A program made the position numbers and the translations under genes. A DNA stretch of 64,000 bases. Origin: Brucella intermedia LMG 3301. Lineage in GTDB: Bacteria > Pseudomonadota > Alphaproteobacteria > Rhizobiales > Rhizobiaceae. Location: assembly GCF_000182645.1 (NCBI RefSeq), contig NZ_ACQA01000002.1:124001-188000 (forward strand), read 5' to 3'. How positions within the stretch are numbered: position 1 is the first letter of the stretch; every line of letters starts with the position of its first letter. Positions 8,238 to 18,335 of this stretch are shown here, in pieces. Below the pieces are notes generated by a model. The model saw only the letters and a list, made by a program, of their open reading frames with translations, was not told the origin of the DNA and did not search any database.

Positions 8238-9527
8238 TTATTCGGCGGGCTTGTCGCTGCGGCCGATGCCGAGCAACTGATAGAACACGAGGGCGGCTAG
8301 CGTCGATGTCGCAATGCCGCCGAGCGCGAATTCGCCGATCTTCAAGGTGAAGTCGCCCGCGCCGAAAATGAGCGCCACACCGGCGGTGAACAGGTTACGG
8401 GAATCCGCGAAATCCACCTTGTTGACGATCCAGATGCGCGCCATGGCCGAGGCGATGAGGCCGAAGACCGAAACGGCAAGACCGGCCAGAACCGGAGCCG
8501 GGATCGTCTGCAGGATCGCGCCGAATTTCGGCGACATGCCGAGGATCAGCGCCATGACGGCGGCAATCACGAAGATCAGCGTGGAATAAACCTTGGTCAT
8601 CGCCATGACGCCGATGTTTTCGGCGTAGGTGGTAACGCCGGTGCCGCCGCCCGAACCGGAAATCATGGTCGCGATGCCGTCACCGAGGAAGCCGCGGCCG
8701 ATGTAGCGGTCCATGTTCTGGCCGGTGATAGAACCGAGCGCCTTGATATGACCGAGGTTTTCCGCCACCAGCACGATGGCGACCGGCGCGATCAGGGTGA
8801 TCGCCTGCCAGTTGAATTCCGGCGTGGTGAAATGCGGCAGGCCGAACCATGCCGCATTGCTGACGGCGGTGAAATCGATGCCCGGCACGATGCCGAGGCC
8901 GTTGCCGAGGATCAGGACCAGCAGATAACCGAAAAGCAGTGCGAAGAGCACCGACAGGCGCTTGGTGCCGCGCGGACCATAGGCGGCGATCATACCCATG
9001 CAGAGAACGGTAAGCAGCGCGATGGTGATATGCGTGCCGCTTCCCTTCAGCTGGCCGACAGCGACCGGGGCGAGGTTGAGGCCGATGGAAACGCCGATGG
9101 CGCCGGTGACGACCGGGGGCATAAGCCGCTCCACCCAGCCCGTGCCGATGGCCATGACCACGAGGCCGATAAGCGCATAGAGCGCGCCGCAGGCGATGAT
9201 GCCGCCAAGCGCGATTGCTATATTGGGATTGGGGCCGGAGCCGCCATAGCCCGTCGCGGCGATGACGACCGCGATGAAGGCGAAGGACGAACCGAGATAG
9301 CTCGGCACCCGGCCTGCCGTCAGCACGAAGAACAGAAGCGTGCCGATGCCGGAAAAGAAGACGGCTACATTGGGATCGAAGCCCATCAGCAGGGGCGCGA
9401 CGATGGTCGAGCCGGACATTGCAAGCAGGTGCTGCACGCCCATCGGAATGGCGGCGGCGGCCGGAAGACGCTCGTCAGGAAGCACGACGGCGTTTGATGT
9501 CAAACGCCAACTTGGAAAATAGCCCAT
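8238..9527 (-). CDS. NCS2-family nucleobase permease (uracil/xanthine type)
   Basis: This inner-membrane proton-coupled transporter of the NCS2 family has 429 residues and about 12-14 hydrophobic segments, the normal length. Family features include GVQHLLAMSGSTIVAPLL near the N-terminus, the substrate-site glutamate region LVAENLGHIKALGS, and the glycine-rich GSGGGTGVTTYAENIGV. Whether it carries uracil, xanthine or uric acid cannot be decided by eye. ATG 9527 is preceded by GAGGGACATC, a good ribosome site. It is transcribed alone, with a repeat-like palindrome in its upstream region. Confidence 0.9.
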   Translation of the reverse strand: MGYFPSWRLTSNAVVLPDERLPAAAAIPMGVQHLLAMSGSTIVAPLLMGFDPNVAVFFSGIGTLLFFVLTAGRVPSYLGSSFAFIAVVIAATGYGGSGPNPNIAIALGGIIACGALYALIGLVVMAIGTGWVERLMPPVVTGAIGVSIGLNLAPVAVGQLKGSGTHITIALLTVLCMGMIAAYGPRGTKRLSVLFALLFGYLLVLILGNGLGIVPGIDFTAVSNAAWFGLPHFTTPEFNWQAITLIAPVAIVLVAENLGHIKALGSITGQNMDRYIGRGFLGDGIATMISGSGGGTGVTTYAENIGVMAMTKVYSTLIFVIAAVMALILGMSPKFGAILQTIPAPVLAGLAVSVFGLIASAMARIWIVNKVDFADSRNLFTAGVALIFGAGDFTLKIGEFALGGIATSTLAALVFYQLLGIGRSDKPAE

Positions 9528-9564
9528 GATGTCCCTCTGGAAAATATTATCCGTTTGTTTTTAA

Positions 9565-9609
9565 CGCGCATCTTTTCCGAAAACCGCTTCGCACTTTTCG
9601 GGACGCGCT
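9565..9609. repeat. Short palindromic intergenic element
   Basis: The stretch ACGCGCATCTTTTCCGAAAA ... CACTTTTCGGGACGCGCT forms an imperfect inverted repeat. It resembles the small dispersed palindromes found between genes in Rhizobiales and Brucella. Similar sequence is seen near 35447 in this window. It lies in the leader region of the NCS2 permease gene. Confidence 0.5.
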
Positions 9610-9777
9610 ACTGCCTTTATCGACTCATGCCACCGATTTCCAGAGGGGAACAGTCCAAACAATGAGGGAGCTGTTGATGAGCCGTCCTGGAGCGCCGCAC
9701 GTGCTTATGAACGCACAAACGGCCCTCCAGACTGTAGAATCCACGCATCCTGCTTTCAGGCTGATGTTGCAGCGATT

Positions 9778-10830
9778 TCATCCGTTTACGGTCACGCGGC
9801 CCGCATCGTCCGTCACTTTCCCGACAATGCGGGCGGATGGATAGCCGGCGGCGCGGATGCTGCCGAGGAGCCTTTCGCCTTCCTGCGGCGCGCAGGATAC
9901 GAGAAGCCCGCCGGACGTCTGCGGGTCGGTCAGCAATTGCTGTTTCCAGAGCGGATAGTCGTCCGGAAGCTGCACGCCATGGCCGTAGCTTGCCCAGTTG
10001 CGGGTGGAGGCTCCGGTTACGAAACCGGCCTGCGCCAGATGTTCGGCCTGATTGAGAAAGGGCAGGGCGGAATAGTCCAGCGCAATGCCCGCATTGGAGC
10101 CGCGCGCCATTTCCAGCGCATGGCCGAGAATGCCGAAGCCGGTCACATCGGTGACGGCATGAACGGCGTCATCCTTGCCGAGTTCGGCACCGATCCGGTT
10201 CAGCAAGGTGACTGACGCCATCATTTCATCATAACCGGCGCTGTCGAGTTCCTGCTTCTTGAAGGCGGCGGAATAGATGCCGACGCCGATTGCCTTGGTC
10301 AGGATCAGCGTGTCGCCGACACGCGCGCCGCTGTTCCTGCGCAGGTTCGAAAGCTTGCAGGTGCCGATGACCGCCAACCCATAGATCGGTTCCGGCGCGT
10401 CGATGGAATGCCCGCCTGCAACCGGAATGCCCGCTTCCGCGCAGATGCTGGAACCGCCCTTCAGGATTTCTCGGATCATTTCGGCGGGCATCTTGTTCAC
10501 CGGCATTCCGAGGATCGCCAGCGCCATGATCGGCGTTCCGCCCATGGCATAGACGTCGGATATCGCATTGGTGGCCGCGATGCGCCCGAAATCGAATGGA
10601 TCGTCCACCATCGGCATGAAGAAATCCGTCGTGGCGATCACGCAGTTTTCGTCGTCCAGTTGCCAGACGGCGGCATCGTCGCCGGTTTCCGTTCCGACGA
10701 GAAGCTGGCTGAACGGCTGCATGACCGGCTGGTCCGACAGCAGATCCTGCAAAACGGCTGGAGCAAGCTTGCAGCCGCAACCGCCGCCATGGGCAAGCGT
10801 GCTGAGACGAATAGGCGATGCAATATCCAT
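9778..10830 (-). CDS. selD: Selenide, water dikinase SelD
   Basis: SelD makes selenophosphate from selenide and ATP, the selenium donor for tRNA-Sec. The protein is 350 residues, as usual. The active-site glycine-rich loop is [11 protein letters not shown] with C18 and K21 (Cys form, not Sec). [15 protein letters not shown] and [13 protein letters not shown] are the conserved ATP/metal-binding segments of the AIR-synthase fold. I chose ATG 10830, not an upstream start, because GAGG lies 5 bases ahead and conserved sequence begins right after it. It is oriented opposite to the rest of the selenocysteine genes and lies downstream of a broken transglutaminase gene on the same strand. Confidence 0.97.
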   Translation of the reverse strand: MDIASPIRLSTLAHGGGCGCKLAPAVLQDLLSDQPVMQPFSQLLVGTETGDDAAVWQLDDENCVIATTDFFMPMVDDPFDFGRIAATNAISDVYAMGGTPIMALAILGMPVNKMPAEMIREILKGGSSICAEAGIPVAGGHSIDAPEPIYGLAVIGTCKLSNLRRNSGARVGDTLILTKAIGVGIYSAAFKKQELDSAGYDEMMASVTLLNRIGAELGKDDAVHAVTDVTGFGILGHALEMARGSNAGIALDYSALPFLNQAEHLAQAGFVTGASTRNWASYGHGVQLPDDYPLWKQQLLTDPQTSGGLLVSCAPQEGERLLGSIRAAGYPSARIVGKVTDDAGRVTVNG

Positions 10831-10844
10831 GATAACCTCAAAAC

Positions 10845-11946
10845 TTATATCGTTATTTCGCGTGCGGTCATGGCGTAGCGGAAGGCGTCCGCATCGAGAC
10901 AATCCAGACGGGTGCTGGCGACTTCGGCCTGCGGATACATGAGGAAGCCGAGTTCCGGCCCTTGCGCGGAAGGCAAGACGATATCGCTGCCGTCATTGAA
11001 GGCGATCCAGTTGCCCTCCCAGGAGCCGAAGAGTTTTTGCCGCACGGCTGCGACACGCGGATCGTCGGCGGGGAGCCCGTCCTTTTCCTCTTCCAACATC
11101 ACCTTGCGCACATCCGCCGGATCGGTCGCGACCCAGCCGATGCCGTCGAGATAGATTTCGGCGCGGCAATGCTGGGCCTTGGTGATGACCTCGTTTTTCG
11201 CGCCGAGGCTCTTGTAGCCGAAGGCGGAAGGCGCGACGCGCACGCCATAAAGGTCGCGGGCCGGAATTCCCGCCGCCCTGACGAGAGCCACGAACAAAGG
11301 ATTGATGTCGGCGCATTTGCCGCCGAGATCGCCGCTGTCGAGCATGGCGACAATATTGCCGTCTCCGCAGCCGCGCGTGGAGGCCCGTCGATAGGTGTTG
11401 GCGACGACCCAGTCGTAGATCCGGCGCGCCTTCTCCTGATCGGTATCGGCATCCGCAACGATCCTGTCAGAGGTCTGCTTGACGATGCCATCGACTGGCG
11501 CAAGCCGCGTTCCCGCCAGATAGCGTTCGCGTTCCGCGCGGGTCAGCGGCACGGCCTTGGCCGGTGCCTCGAGATTGCCCGAACGGTCGCGGGTGGAGAT
11601 GAGGCTGATGATTTCGGCTTGAGGCTTTTCTTCCCCTCCATCCCATTCGAGATAGAGAAGGCCGGTGCCGCTCGCCGGATCGCGGTCGAGCCGCGCGACC
11701 TTGGCATTGGTCGTCCAGCGATTGCCCTCCGGGCGGTTCCAGTCATCGGCGTTGAAGCCCGCCAGCGGCACCCAGACACGAATGACTTCTCCCCGAAGCG
11801 GCAGGCGTGACGCTGGTTGTGATCTCGAAGCTGCGCCAGTCCGACGGCTGCGGCGCGAATGCGGTGCTGGCCGCAGAGGCAAAATTCGGCAGCATGCTGA
11901 CGGCGGCACAGGCCGCACCGGATTTAAGAAGCTCCCGACGGTTCAT
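10845..11946 (-). pseudogene. Transglutaminase-like exported protein, +1 frameshift near the N-terminus
   Basis: The C-terminal part (10845 to about 11803) encodes a transglutaminase/protease-like domain with the catalytic cysteine in LGGKCADINP, the histidine in KAQHCRAEIYL and the aspartate in ATDPADV. The start is in another frame: ATG 11946 gives a Tat-like signal (MNRRELLKSGAACAAVS) and a mature start running to ITTSVT. One extra base near 11803-11806 separates the two parts; removing it joins SVT to LPLRGEVIRVWVPL. A repaired protein would be about 365 residues. SelD follows 14 bases after its stop, so polar effects on selD are possible. It could be a pseudogene or a base-calling error. 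Confidence 0.75.
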
Positions 11947-12481
11947 GACGATCCCCTTTTTGCTCTGAATTGTTCTGTGCGATGGCGTGGAAGGACGACT
12001 TTCGCGCCGCCAAGCTGGAAGGTCCGGAAACCCCGAAAAGCCCGGAACGCGCGAAGGGCATAGATGCAGCGATGGCAGGAAATTCGGGCTGTGGTTTTGC
12101 GCGGCTGAGGGGAGCCGGAGCCGAGGGCCGCACGATGCCGTCGCATCGGGTCAGGGAAGCCGGTGCGAGGCAGGAGCCGCTCAAAATTCAAGCCCCGAAA
12201 CTCGGGAGCAACAAAAGAAGCCACGACATCAGTCTGGCGTTTTTACACGGCAACGTCAATCAGCTGGCACGTTTCCAAGTCATTCCTGTGGTGAGGTTCA
12301 TGTATTAATACCTGACTATGAAAGTCATATTATTGATAAATGGGTCTTATTGTTAATTAATTTAACCTGCCCTTCGGTTGACAACTTGGGTTTATTGCGG
12401 TGAACTGATGTCAGGCAAGTCCAATTCAGGGAGGGATATGCTTCGGCATTTTTCTTCTGACGATCAGGGAGGTGCAGCGCA
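11947..12481. other. Intergenic region upstream of the formate dehydrogenase genes
   Basis: This 535-base stretch separates divergent genes. I find no convincing gene; the short frames on both strands have low-complexity translations. The right half (12290-12400) is AT-rich. A weak sigma-70-like pair is TTGACA at 12378-12383 and TGAACT at 12401-12406 with 17 bases between them. Only half of an FNR-type site (ATTGATAAATGGG) is visible, so anaerobic control by FNR is not shown. GGGAGG before ATG 12482 is the ribosome site. Confidence 0.5.
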
Positions 12482-15400
12482 ATGAATGTGGAGCTCTCAC
12501 GCCGCCAGTTTCTGGGCGGAACGGGGGCGGTAGTGGCGGCTTCGGCGCTTGGGTCCTTCGGTTTTGGTGCGGTGGAAAGCGCCTATGCCGAAACCATTCG
12601 CCCCTTCAAGCTGACCAACACGACCGAAACCCGCAATACCTGCCCTTACTGCTCGGTCGCCTGCGGCATCATCCTCTATTCCAAGGGGGATGTGAGGAAA
12701 GGCGAGAAGGCCGATCTGATCCACGTCGAAGGCGATACGGATCACCCCACCAATCGCGGCACGCTTTGCCCGAAGGGCGCGGCACTCAGGGGTTTCGTCC
12801 AGGCCGAGACCCGCCTGAAAAATCCGCGGGTGCGCGAGCCGGGCGCCGCCGAATTCAAGCAGATTTCGTGGGAGGATGCGCTCGACCGCATCGCACGCCA
12901 TCTGAAAGACGATCGCGACGCAAACTTCATCGCGAAGAATGCGGCGGGCACCACGGTCAATCGCTGGGTCTCGACGGGTTTTCTCGCGGCATCGGCCACC
13001 ACCAACGAAACGGCGTTTCTCACCTACAAGGTGGTGCGCAGCACAGGCATAGTCGCATTCGATAACCAGGCACGCGTCTGACACGGCCCGACGGTGGCGA
13101 GTCTCGCCCCAACATTTGGCCGCGGAGCAATGACCAACTCCTGGACCGATATCAAGAACACCGATCTCGTCGTCGTCATGGGCGGCAATGCGGCGGAAGC
13201 GCATCCGTGCGGCTTCAAATGGGTGACGGAGGCCAAGCACCATCGCGGCGCGAAGCTGATCGTCGTCGATCCGCGCTTCACGCGCACGGCTTCCGTGGCG
13301 GATTTTTACGCGCCTATCCGGCAGGGTTCGGATATCGCCTTCCTGCTCGGCGTCATCAACTACTGCATTCAGAATGACAAGGTGCAGTGGGATTATGTGA
13401 AGCATTTCACCAATGCCAGCTACATCATCAAGGATGGCTTCGAGTACAAGGACGGGCTGTTTACCGGCTATGACGAGGAAAAGCGCGACTACGACCGCTC
13501 GAGCTGGGAATATGTGATCGGCGATGACGGCTATGCGGTCGTCGACGATACGCTGCAGAACCCGCGCTGCGTATGGAACCTGCTGAAAGAGCACGTTTCC
13601 ATCTTCACGCCGGAAATGGTGGAGCGCATCTGCGGCACGCCGAAGGAGAAATTCCTGAAAGTGGCCCAGATGATGTCCGAATGCTCGGCGCCGGACAAGA
13701 CGATGACGTCGATGTACGCGCTCGGCTGGACGCAGCACTCCAAGGGATCGCAGAATATTCGCTGCATGGCGATGCTGCAGTTGATCCTCGGCAATATCGG
13801 CGTGCGCGGTGGCGGCATGAATGCGCTGCGCGGTCACTCCAACATTCAGGGGCTGACCGATATCGGCCTGATGTCCAACCTCCTGCCGGGCTATATGAAC
13901 ATCCCGGTCGAAAAGGAGACCGATCTCGAAATCTACATGTCGACACGCGGTTTCAAGCCGCTGCGCCCCAACCAGACGAGCTACTGGCAGAACTATCGCA
14001 AGTTCTTCGTCAGTTTCCAGAAGGCGATGTGGGGCAGCGCCGCGACCGTCGAAAACGACTTTGCTTTCGACTGGCTGCCGAAGCTCGACGTGCCGAACTA
14101 CGACATGTTGCGCATCTTCGACATGATGCATGATGGCAAGGTCAACGGCTATGTCTGTCAGGGGTTCAATCCGCTGATGGCGGTGCCGAACCGCAAGAAG
14201 CTGACCGATGCCCTGTCGAAGCTGAAATTCCTCGTCACGATGGACCCGCTGGAAACGGAAACCTCGCGTTTCTGGGAAAACCACGGCGAATTCAACGATG
14301 TGGATTCTGCTTCCATCCAGACGGAAGTGTTCCAGCTGCCTTCCACCTGCTTTGCGGAGGACGAAGGTTCGCTCACCAATTCCGGGCGCTGGCTGCAATG
14401 GCACTGGCCCGGTGCCACACCGCCCGGCGAGGCGAAGACCGACAACTGGATCATGGCGCAGATTTTCCTGCGGCTGCGCGAGCTTTATCGCAAGGAAGGC
14501 GGCGCTTTCCCCGATCCGATCCTCAATCTCACCTGGGATTACAAGGATGAGGGCGAGCCGACAGCGGAAGAACTGGCCAAGGAGTTGAACGGCCGCGCGC
14601 TTTCCACGGTCACCGACCCGGCCGATCCGACCAAGGTGGTCGCCGAGGCGGGCAAGCTGCTCGCCGGTTTCGCGGCGCTACGCGACGACGGCTCGACGGC
14701 ATCAGGCTGCTGGATTTATTCCGGCTGCTTCACCGAGGCGGGCAACAACATGGCCCGCCGCGACAATCACGATCCGGACGAGACGGGCGCCTATCTCAAC
14801 TGGTCGTGGGCATGGCCGGCGAACCGCCGCATTCTCTATAACCGCGCCTCCGCCGACATCGACGGCAAGCCGTGGGACCCGAGCCGCAAGCTCATCGAAT
14901 GGGACGGTTCGAAGTGGACAGGCTATGACGTGCCGGACATTGCGCCGACCGCCAAGCCGCAGGAAGTCGGCCCCTTTATCATGAATGCGGAAGGCGCGTC
15001 GCGCCTGTTCAGCCGCGGCATGATGCGCGACGGTCCGTTCCCGGCCCACTATGAGCCGTTTGAATCGCCGCTCGCCAATGTGATCGCGCCCAACATCCGG
15101 GGCAATCCGGTAGCGCGTGTCTTCAACGACGACTTCAAGCAGTTCGCCGAAACGGCTTCGGAGGAGTTCCCCTATGCGGCCACCTCCTACCGTCTGACGG
15201 AGCATTTCCACTACTGGACCAAGCATGTCCATGTGAATGCAGTCCTGCAGCCGGAATTCTTCGTCGAAATCTCGGAGGAACTGGCGAAGGAAAAGGGCAT
15301 CGCCAAGGGCGACTGGGTGCGGGTGTGGTCGAAGCGCGGCTCGGTGAAGGCCAAGGCGGTGGTGACCAAGCGCATCAAGCCGCTGATCTGCGACGGCAAG

Positions 15401-15568
15401 ACGGTGCATGTGGTCGGCATCCCGCTCCATTGGGGCTTCATGGGTGCTGCCCGCAAGGGCTTCGGCCCCAACTCGCTGACGCCTTTCGTCGGCGACGCGA
15501 ACATCGAGACGCCGGAATTCAAGGCGTTCCTGGTCAATATCGAGCGCTCAAGCGCGCCTGTGGCTTAG
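12482..15568 (+). CDS. fdnG: Formate dehydrogenase alpha subunit, selenocysteine-containing (fdnG/fdoG type)
   Basis: This is the catalytic subunit of a membrane-bound periplasmic formate dehydrogenase, which oxidises formate to CO2 at a molybdenum (or tungsten) bis-MGD site. The two open stretches 12482-13081 and 13094-15568 are one gene: TGA 13079-13081 is codon 200, in the context ARV-Sec-HGPTVASLAPTFGRG, exactly where formate dehydrogenases carry selenocysteine. Reading through gives 1028 residues, normal length. A Tat signal (SRRQFLGG, 6-13) directs export. The [4Fe-4S] cysteines are C54, C57, C61 and C96 (NTCPYCSVACG, LCPKG). A SECIS hairpin follows the UGA, and selA, selB, selC and selD lie nearby. 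Annotation software will usually split or truncate this gene. Confidence 0.96.
13079..13110 (+). promoter_or_regulatory. Sec UGA codon and bacterial SECIS hairpin
   Basis: UGA at 13079-13081 is followed by a stem: G13093-G13094 with C13109-C13110, a bulged U at 13095, then GGCGA (13096-13100) with UCGCC (13104-13108) and apical GUC. Counting the U of UGA as 1, the bulged U is base 17, the same place as the SelB-contacting U17 of the Escherichia coli fdhF element, and the loop keeps the GU bases. This directs SelB to decode UGA as selenocysteine. Confidence 0.92.
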
Positions 15569-15577
15569 GAGGGATAA

Positions 15578-16519
15578 ATGTTTCCACCCGTTCCCAATCC
15601 TAGCGTCCAGCCGCAACAGCCGCGTTTCGGTGACAAGGACCTGATCAGGCGGTCGGCGTCGAATGTGACGCCGCCTGCCGAGCGCCAGACCGAGGTGGCG
15701 AAGCTCATAGACGTGTCGAAGTGCATCGGCTGCAAGGCCTGCCAGTCGGCCTGCGCCGAATGGAACGATACGCATGAGGAAGTGGGCATCAATGTCGGCG
15801 TCTATGACAATCCGCACGACCTGACGCCCGACACCTTCACGCTGATGCGCTTTACCGAGTGGGACAATCCCGATACCGGCAATCTGGAATGGCTCATCCG
15901 CAAGGATGGCTGCATGCATTGCGAAGACCCCGGCTGTCTCAAGGCCTGCCCGGCGCCCGGTGCAATCGTGCAATATTCCAACGGCATCGTCGATTTCATC
16001 CACGATAACTGCATCGGTTGCGGCTATTGCATCAAGGGTTGTCCGTTCAACATCCCGCGCGTTTCCGAGGTCACCAACAAGGCCTATAAATGCACGCTCT
16101 GCTCCGACCGCATCGCGGTAGGGCAGGGACCGGCCTGCGCCAAGGCCTGCCCCACACAGGCCATCGTCTACGGCACCAAGGACGAAATGAAGGAATGGGC
16201 CGACGGACGCATCAAGGACCTGAAATCGCGTGGCTTTGAGAATGCCGGGCTCTACGATCCGCCGGGCGTTGGCGGCACCCATGTCATGTATGTGCTGCAC
16301 CATGCCGACCGGCCCGAACTCTATGCCAACCTGCCGAACAATCCGCGCATCAGCCCGGTTGTCGAGGCGTGGAAGGGCGTGTCCAAATATGCGGGCATGG
16401 CTGTCATGGGGCTGGCCGCCGCAGCGGGTCTGCTGCACTATATCTTCAAGGGGCCGAATGTCGTGACAGAGCACGACGAGGAACAGGCCGAAAAGCTCAC
16501 GGGGGAAAAAAGCTCATGA
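15578..16519 (+). CDS. fdxH: Formate dehydrogenase beta subunit (iron-sulfur)
   Basis: This electron-transfer subunit of 313 residues carries four [4Fe-4S] clusters in four cysteine groups: [35 protein letters not shown] and CTLCSDR...CAKACP. A single C-terminal membrane segment (about residues 272-290, [18 protein letters not shown]) anchors it on the periplasmic side next to the cytochrome. It takes electrons from the selenoprotein and passes them to the gamma subunit. It starts 9 bases after the alpha subunit, with AGGAGG as ribosome site, and overlaps the gamma gene by 4 bases. Confidence 0.96.
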   Translation: MFPPVPNPSVQPQQPRFGDKDLIRRSASNVTPPAERQTEVAKLIDVSKCIGCKACQSACAEWNDTHEEVGINVGVYDNPHDLTPDTFTLMRFTEWDNPDTGNLEWLIRKDGCMHCEDPGCLKACPAPGAIVQYSNGIVDFIHDNCIGCGYCIKGCPFNIPRVSEVTNKAYKCTLCSDRIAVGQGPACAKACPTQAIVYGTKDEMKEWADGRIKDLKSRGFENAGLYDPPGVGGTHVMYVLHHADRPELYANLPNNPRISPVVEAWKGVSKYAGMAVMGLAAAAGLLHYIFKGPNVVTEHDEEQAEKLTGEKSS

Positions 16520-17223
16520 GCAGGACCGACTTTGACGATGTTGAGCGCGGCGACGGCATAGAACCCGGCCCGCCGGTCAGGGTGCACCGCTATTCCGGCG
16601 GCGCGCGCATCAATCACTGGATCACCGCCGCCAGCCTGGTGCTGCTGGCCCTTTCCGGCCTTGCAATGTTCCACCCGTGGCTGTTTTTCCTGTCGGGCCT
16701 GTTTGGCGGCGGGCAGTGGACACGCGCCATCCATCCATGGATCGGCGTTGTCCTGTTCTTCAGCTTTCTCGGCCTTTTCCTGCGCTTCTGGAGCGCCAAT
16801 CTGTGGAAGCGCGAAGACAGCCAATGGCTGTCGCAGGCCAATGACGTGATTGCCGGCAATGAGGAAAAGCTGCCTGAAGTCGGCAAATATAATGCCGGTC
16901 AGAAGCTTGTTTTCTGGTCCATGTCGCTTCTGATCGTGATCCTGATCGTGTCCGGCCTGATGATCTGGAACGAATATTTCGGCTCCTATACCAGCATCAA
17001 CCAGCAGCGCTGGGCCTTGTTCGTTCACTCCATGGCGGCGGTTGCGGCCATCTGCGTCTGGATCGTGCATGTCTATGCCGCGATCTGGGTCAAGGGCACG
17101 ATCCATGCGATGACACGCGGCACGGTGACGGGCGGCTGGGCCTGGCGGCACCATCGCAAGTGGCTGCGCGAACTGACATCGAAGCAGAAGGCGAAGCAGG
17201 GCAGCGGCAAGCCTGCCGCCTAG
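16516..17223 (+). CDS. fdoI: Formate dehydrogenase gamma subunit (cytochrome b556)
   Basis: This integral membrane diheme cytochrome b (235 residues, four membrane segments) moves electrons from the beta subunit to quinone. The N-terminal [24 protein letters not shown] holds the first heme histidine, [10 protein letters not shown] a further one, and later histidines lie in [22 protein letters not shown] 16516 is chosen because it overlaps the beta-subunit stop (ATGA); a longer upstream reading in the same frame lies inside fdxH. The TAG stop is the first three bases of an intergenic repeat. Confidence 0.95.
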   Translation: MSRTDFDDVERGDGIEPGPPVRVHRYSGGARINHWITAASLVLLALSGLAMFHPWLFFLSGLFGGGQWTRAIHPWIGVVLFFSFLGLFLRFWSANLWKREDSQWLSQANDVIAGNEEKLPEVGKYNAGQKLVFWSMSLLIVILIVSGLMIWNEYFGSYTSINQQRWALFVHSMAAVAAICVWIVHVYAAIWVKGTIHAMTRGTVTGGWAWRHHRKWLRELTSKQKAKQGSGKPAA

Positions 17224-17324
17224 AGCGGCATGCTTTCAAATTGAAGCTTCATCTCGCCCCAGGCTTTTGTTTGAGCATGATTTCCCTGCGTAGCCGGTCT
17301 CCGCTTTTCGGAATCATGCTCTGA
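17221..17324. repeat. Rhizobiales-type palindromic intergenic repeat
   Basis: The element begins TAGAGCGGCATGC and contains the inverted pair GAGCATGATT (17273-17282) and AATCATGCTC (17312-17321), with CGGTCTCCGCTTTTCGG between them. This arrangement is typical of dispersed palindromes in Brucella and other Rhizobiales. It separates the formate dehydrogenase structural genes from fdhE and may form an RNA hairpin that reduces read-through. Confidence 0.7.
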
Positions 17325-17417
17325 ACTTCGCGCCTTCCGGGTTGCATTTCCCGGCAGGCACCTCAGAATGACGTTATTCAGTGGTCCACGTGGCCCGTTG
17401 GGTTCGTGAGGAGTGAC

Positions 17418-18329
17418 ATGGCAGGCAAGAAAGATCTGGTGCCGGACCCGACGGTCATCGGCGAAATATCGGCCCCACCCTTCGTGCAACTGCCGGACCC
17501 CGGCGCGCTTTTTGCCAGACGGGCGGAGCGCCTGCGTATTCTGGCTTCGGTCAGCCCGCTGAAACCCTATCTGGAATTCATCGCTGATCTGAGCGAGGCG
17601 CAGTCCGAAATAGACGCCGGGCTCGGCCCTGTCGCTGCGCGGCAGGAGAATGATCGGGGACGCGAATTCGGGATGCCCTCGATCGATCGTGCGGATGCCG
17701 CATCGGATGCGGGGCTTCACACCATCTTCGACCGGCTCTTCGAGCGCGCCCGCAATATCGCCAAGCCGCAGGACGCCGCCGATGCGCTGGAGCGTGTGGC
17801 GGGCAGCGATGCGAATGAACGTCGCCGGATGGTCGAGGCGATCTTTGCCGGCGTTCTGCCGCCTGACGCAATTGCCGAGCACATCTATATCTGGGCGGGA
17901 TTGCAGCTTCATCTTGCGCGGCTCGCCTCGGCGCTCGACCCGAAGTCGGTGAAGCCGGTTGCCGATGGCGTCTGCCCCGCTTGCGGCAGCATGCCGTCAA
18001 GCTCCATGGTCGTCGGCTGGCACGGTGCGCATGGCGCGCGCTTCTGCTCCTGTTCCGTCTGCAACACGCTCTGGCACTATGTGCGGATCAAATGCACGTG
18101 CTGCGGGTCCACAAAAGGCATCGGCTACAAGGAAGTCGAAGAAGGCGGCGGCGTCATCAAGGCCGAAACCTGCGATGAATGCGAAAGCTGGGTCAAGATC
18201 ATCTATCAGCAGCTATCCTCGGATGCCGATCCGGTGGCCGACGATGTTGCAAGCCTCGGCCTGGACATGCTGATGCGCGAGACGCCTTACAGGCGGGGTG
18301 GTTTCTCCCCGCTTCTCGCCGGATTGTGA
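17418..18329 (+). CDS. fdhE: Formate dehydrogenase accessory protein FdhE
   Basis: FdhE is a cytoplasmic maturation factor for exported formate dehydrogenases. The 303-residue protein has the expected rubredoxin-like zinc or iron sites: CPACGSMP, FCSCSVC, CTCCGSTKG and CDECESW in the C-terminal half. The start is ATG 17418, with GAGGAG four bases before it; an upstream in-frame GTG at 17406 overlaps that ribosome site. It follows a repeat after fdoI and is 6 bases before selA, so it belongs to the selenium operon. Confidence 0.95.
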   Translation: MAGKKDLVPDPTVIGEISAPPFVQLPDPGALFARRAERLRILASVSPLKPYLEFIADLSEAQSEIDAGLGPVAARQENDRGREFGMPSIDRADAASDAGLHTIFDRLFERARNIAKPQDAADALERVAGSDANERRRMVEAIFAGVLPPDAIAEHIYIWAGLQLHLARLASALDPKSVKPVADGVCPACGSMPSSSMVVGWHGAHGARFCSCSVCNTLWHYVRIKCTCCGSTKGIGYKEVEEGGGVIKAETCDECESWVKIIYQQLSSDADPVADDVASLGLDMLMRETPYRRGGFSPLLAGL

Positions 18330-18335
18330 GGCAGC

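Noticed and set aside
11970..12308. Hypothetical proteins in the 11.97-12.4 kb gap
   Set aside because: Frames on both strands lack ribosome sites and give low-complexity translations with no domain.
12482..13081. A short formate dehydrogenase gene ending at TGA 13079
   Set aside because: The TGA is at the Sec position of the enzyme, a SECIS hairpin follows, and the frame continues with conserved sequence to 15568.
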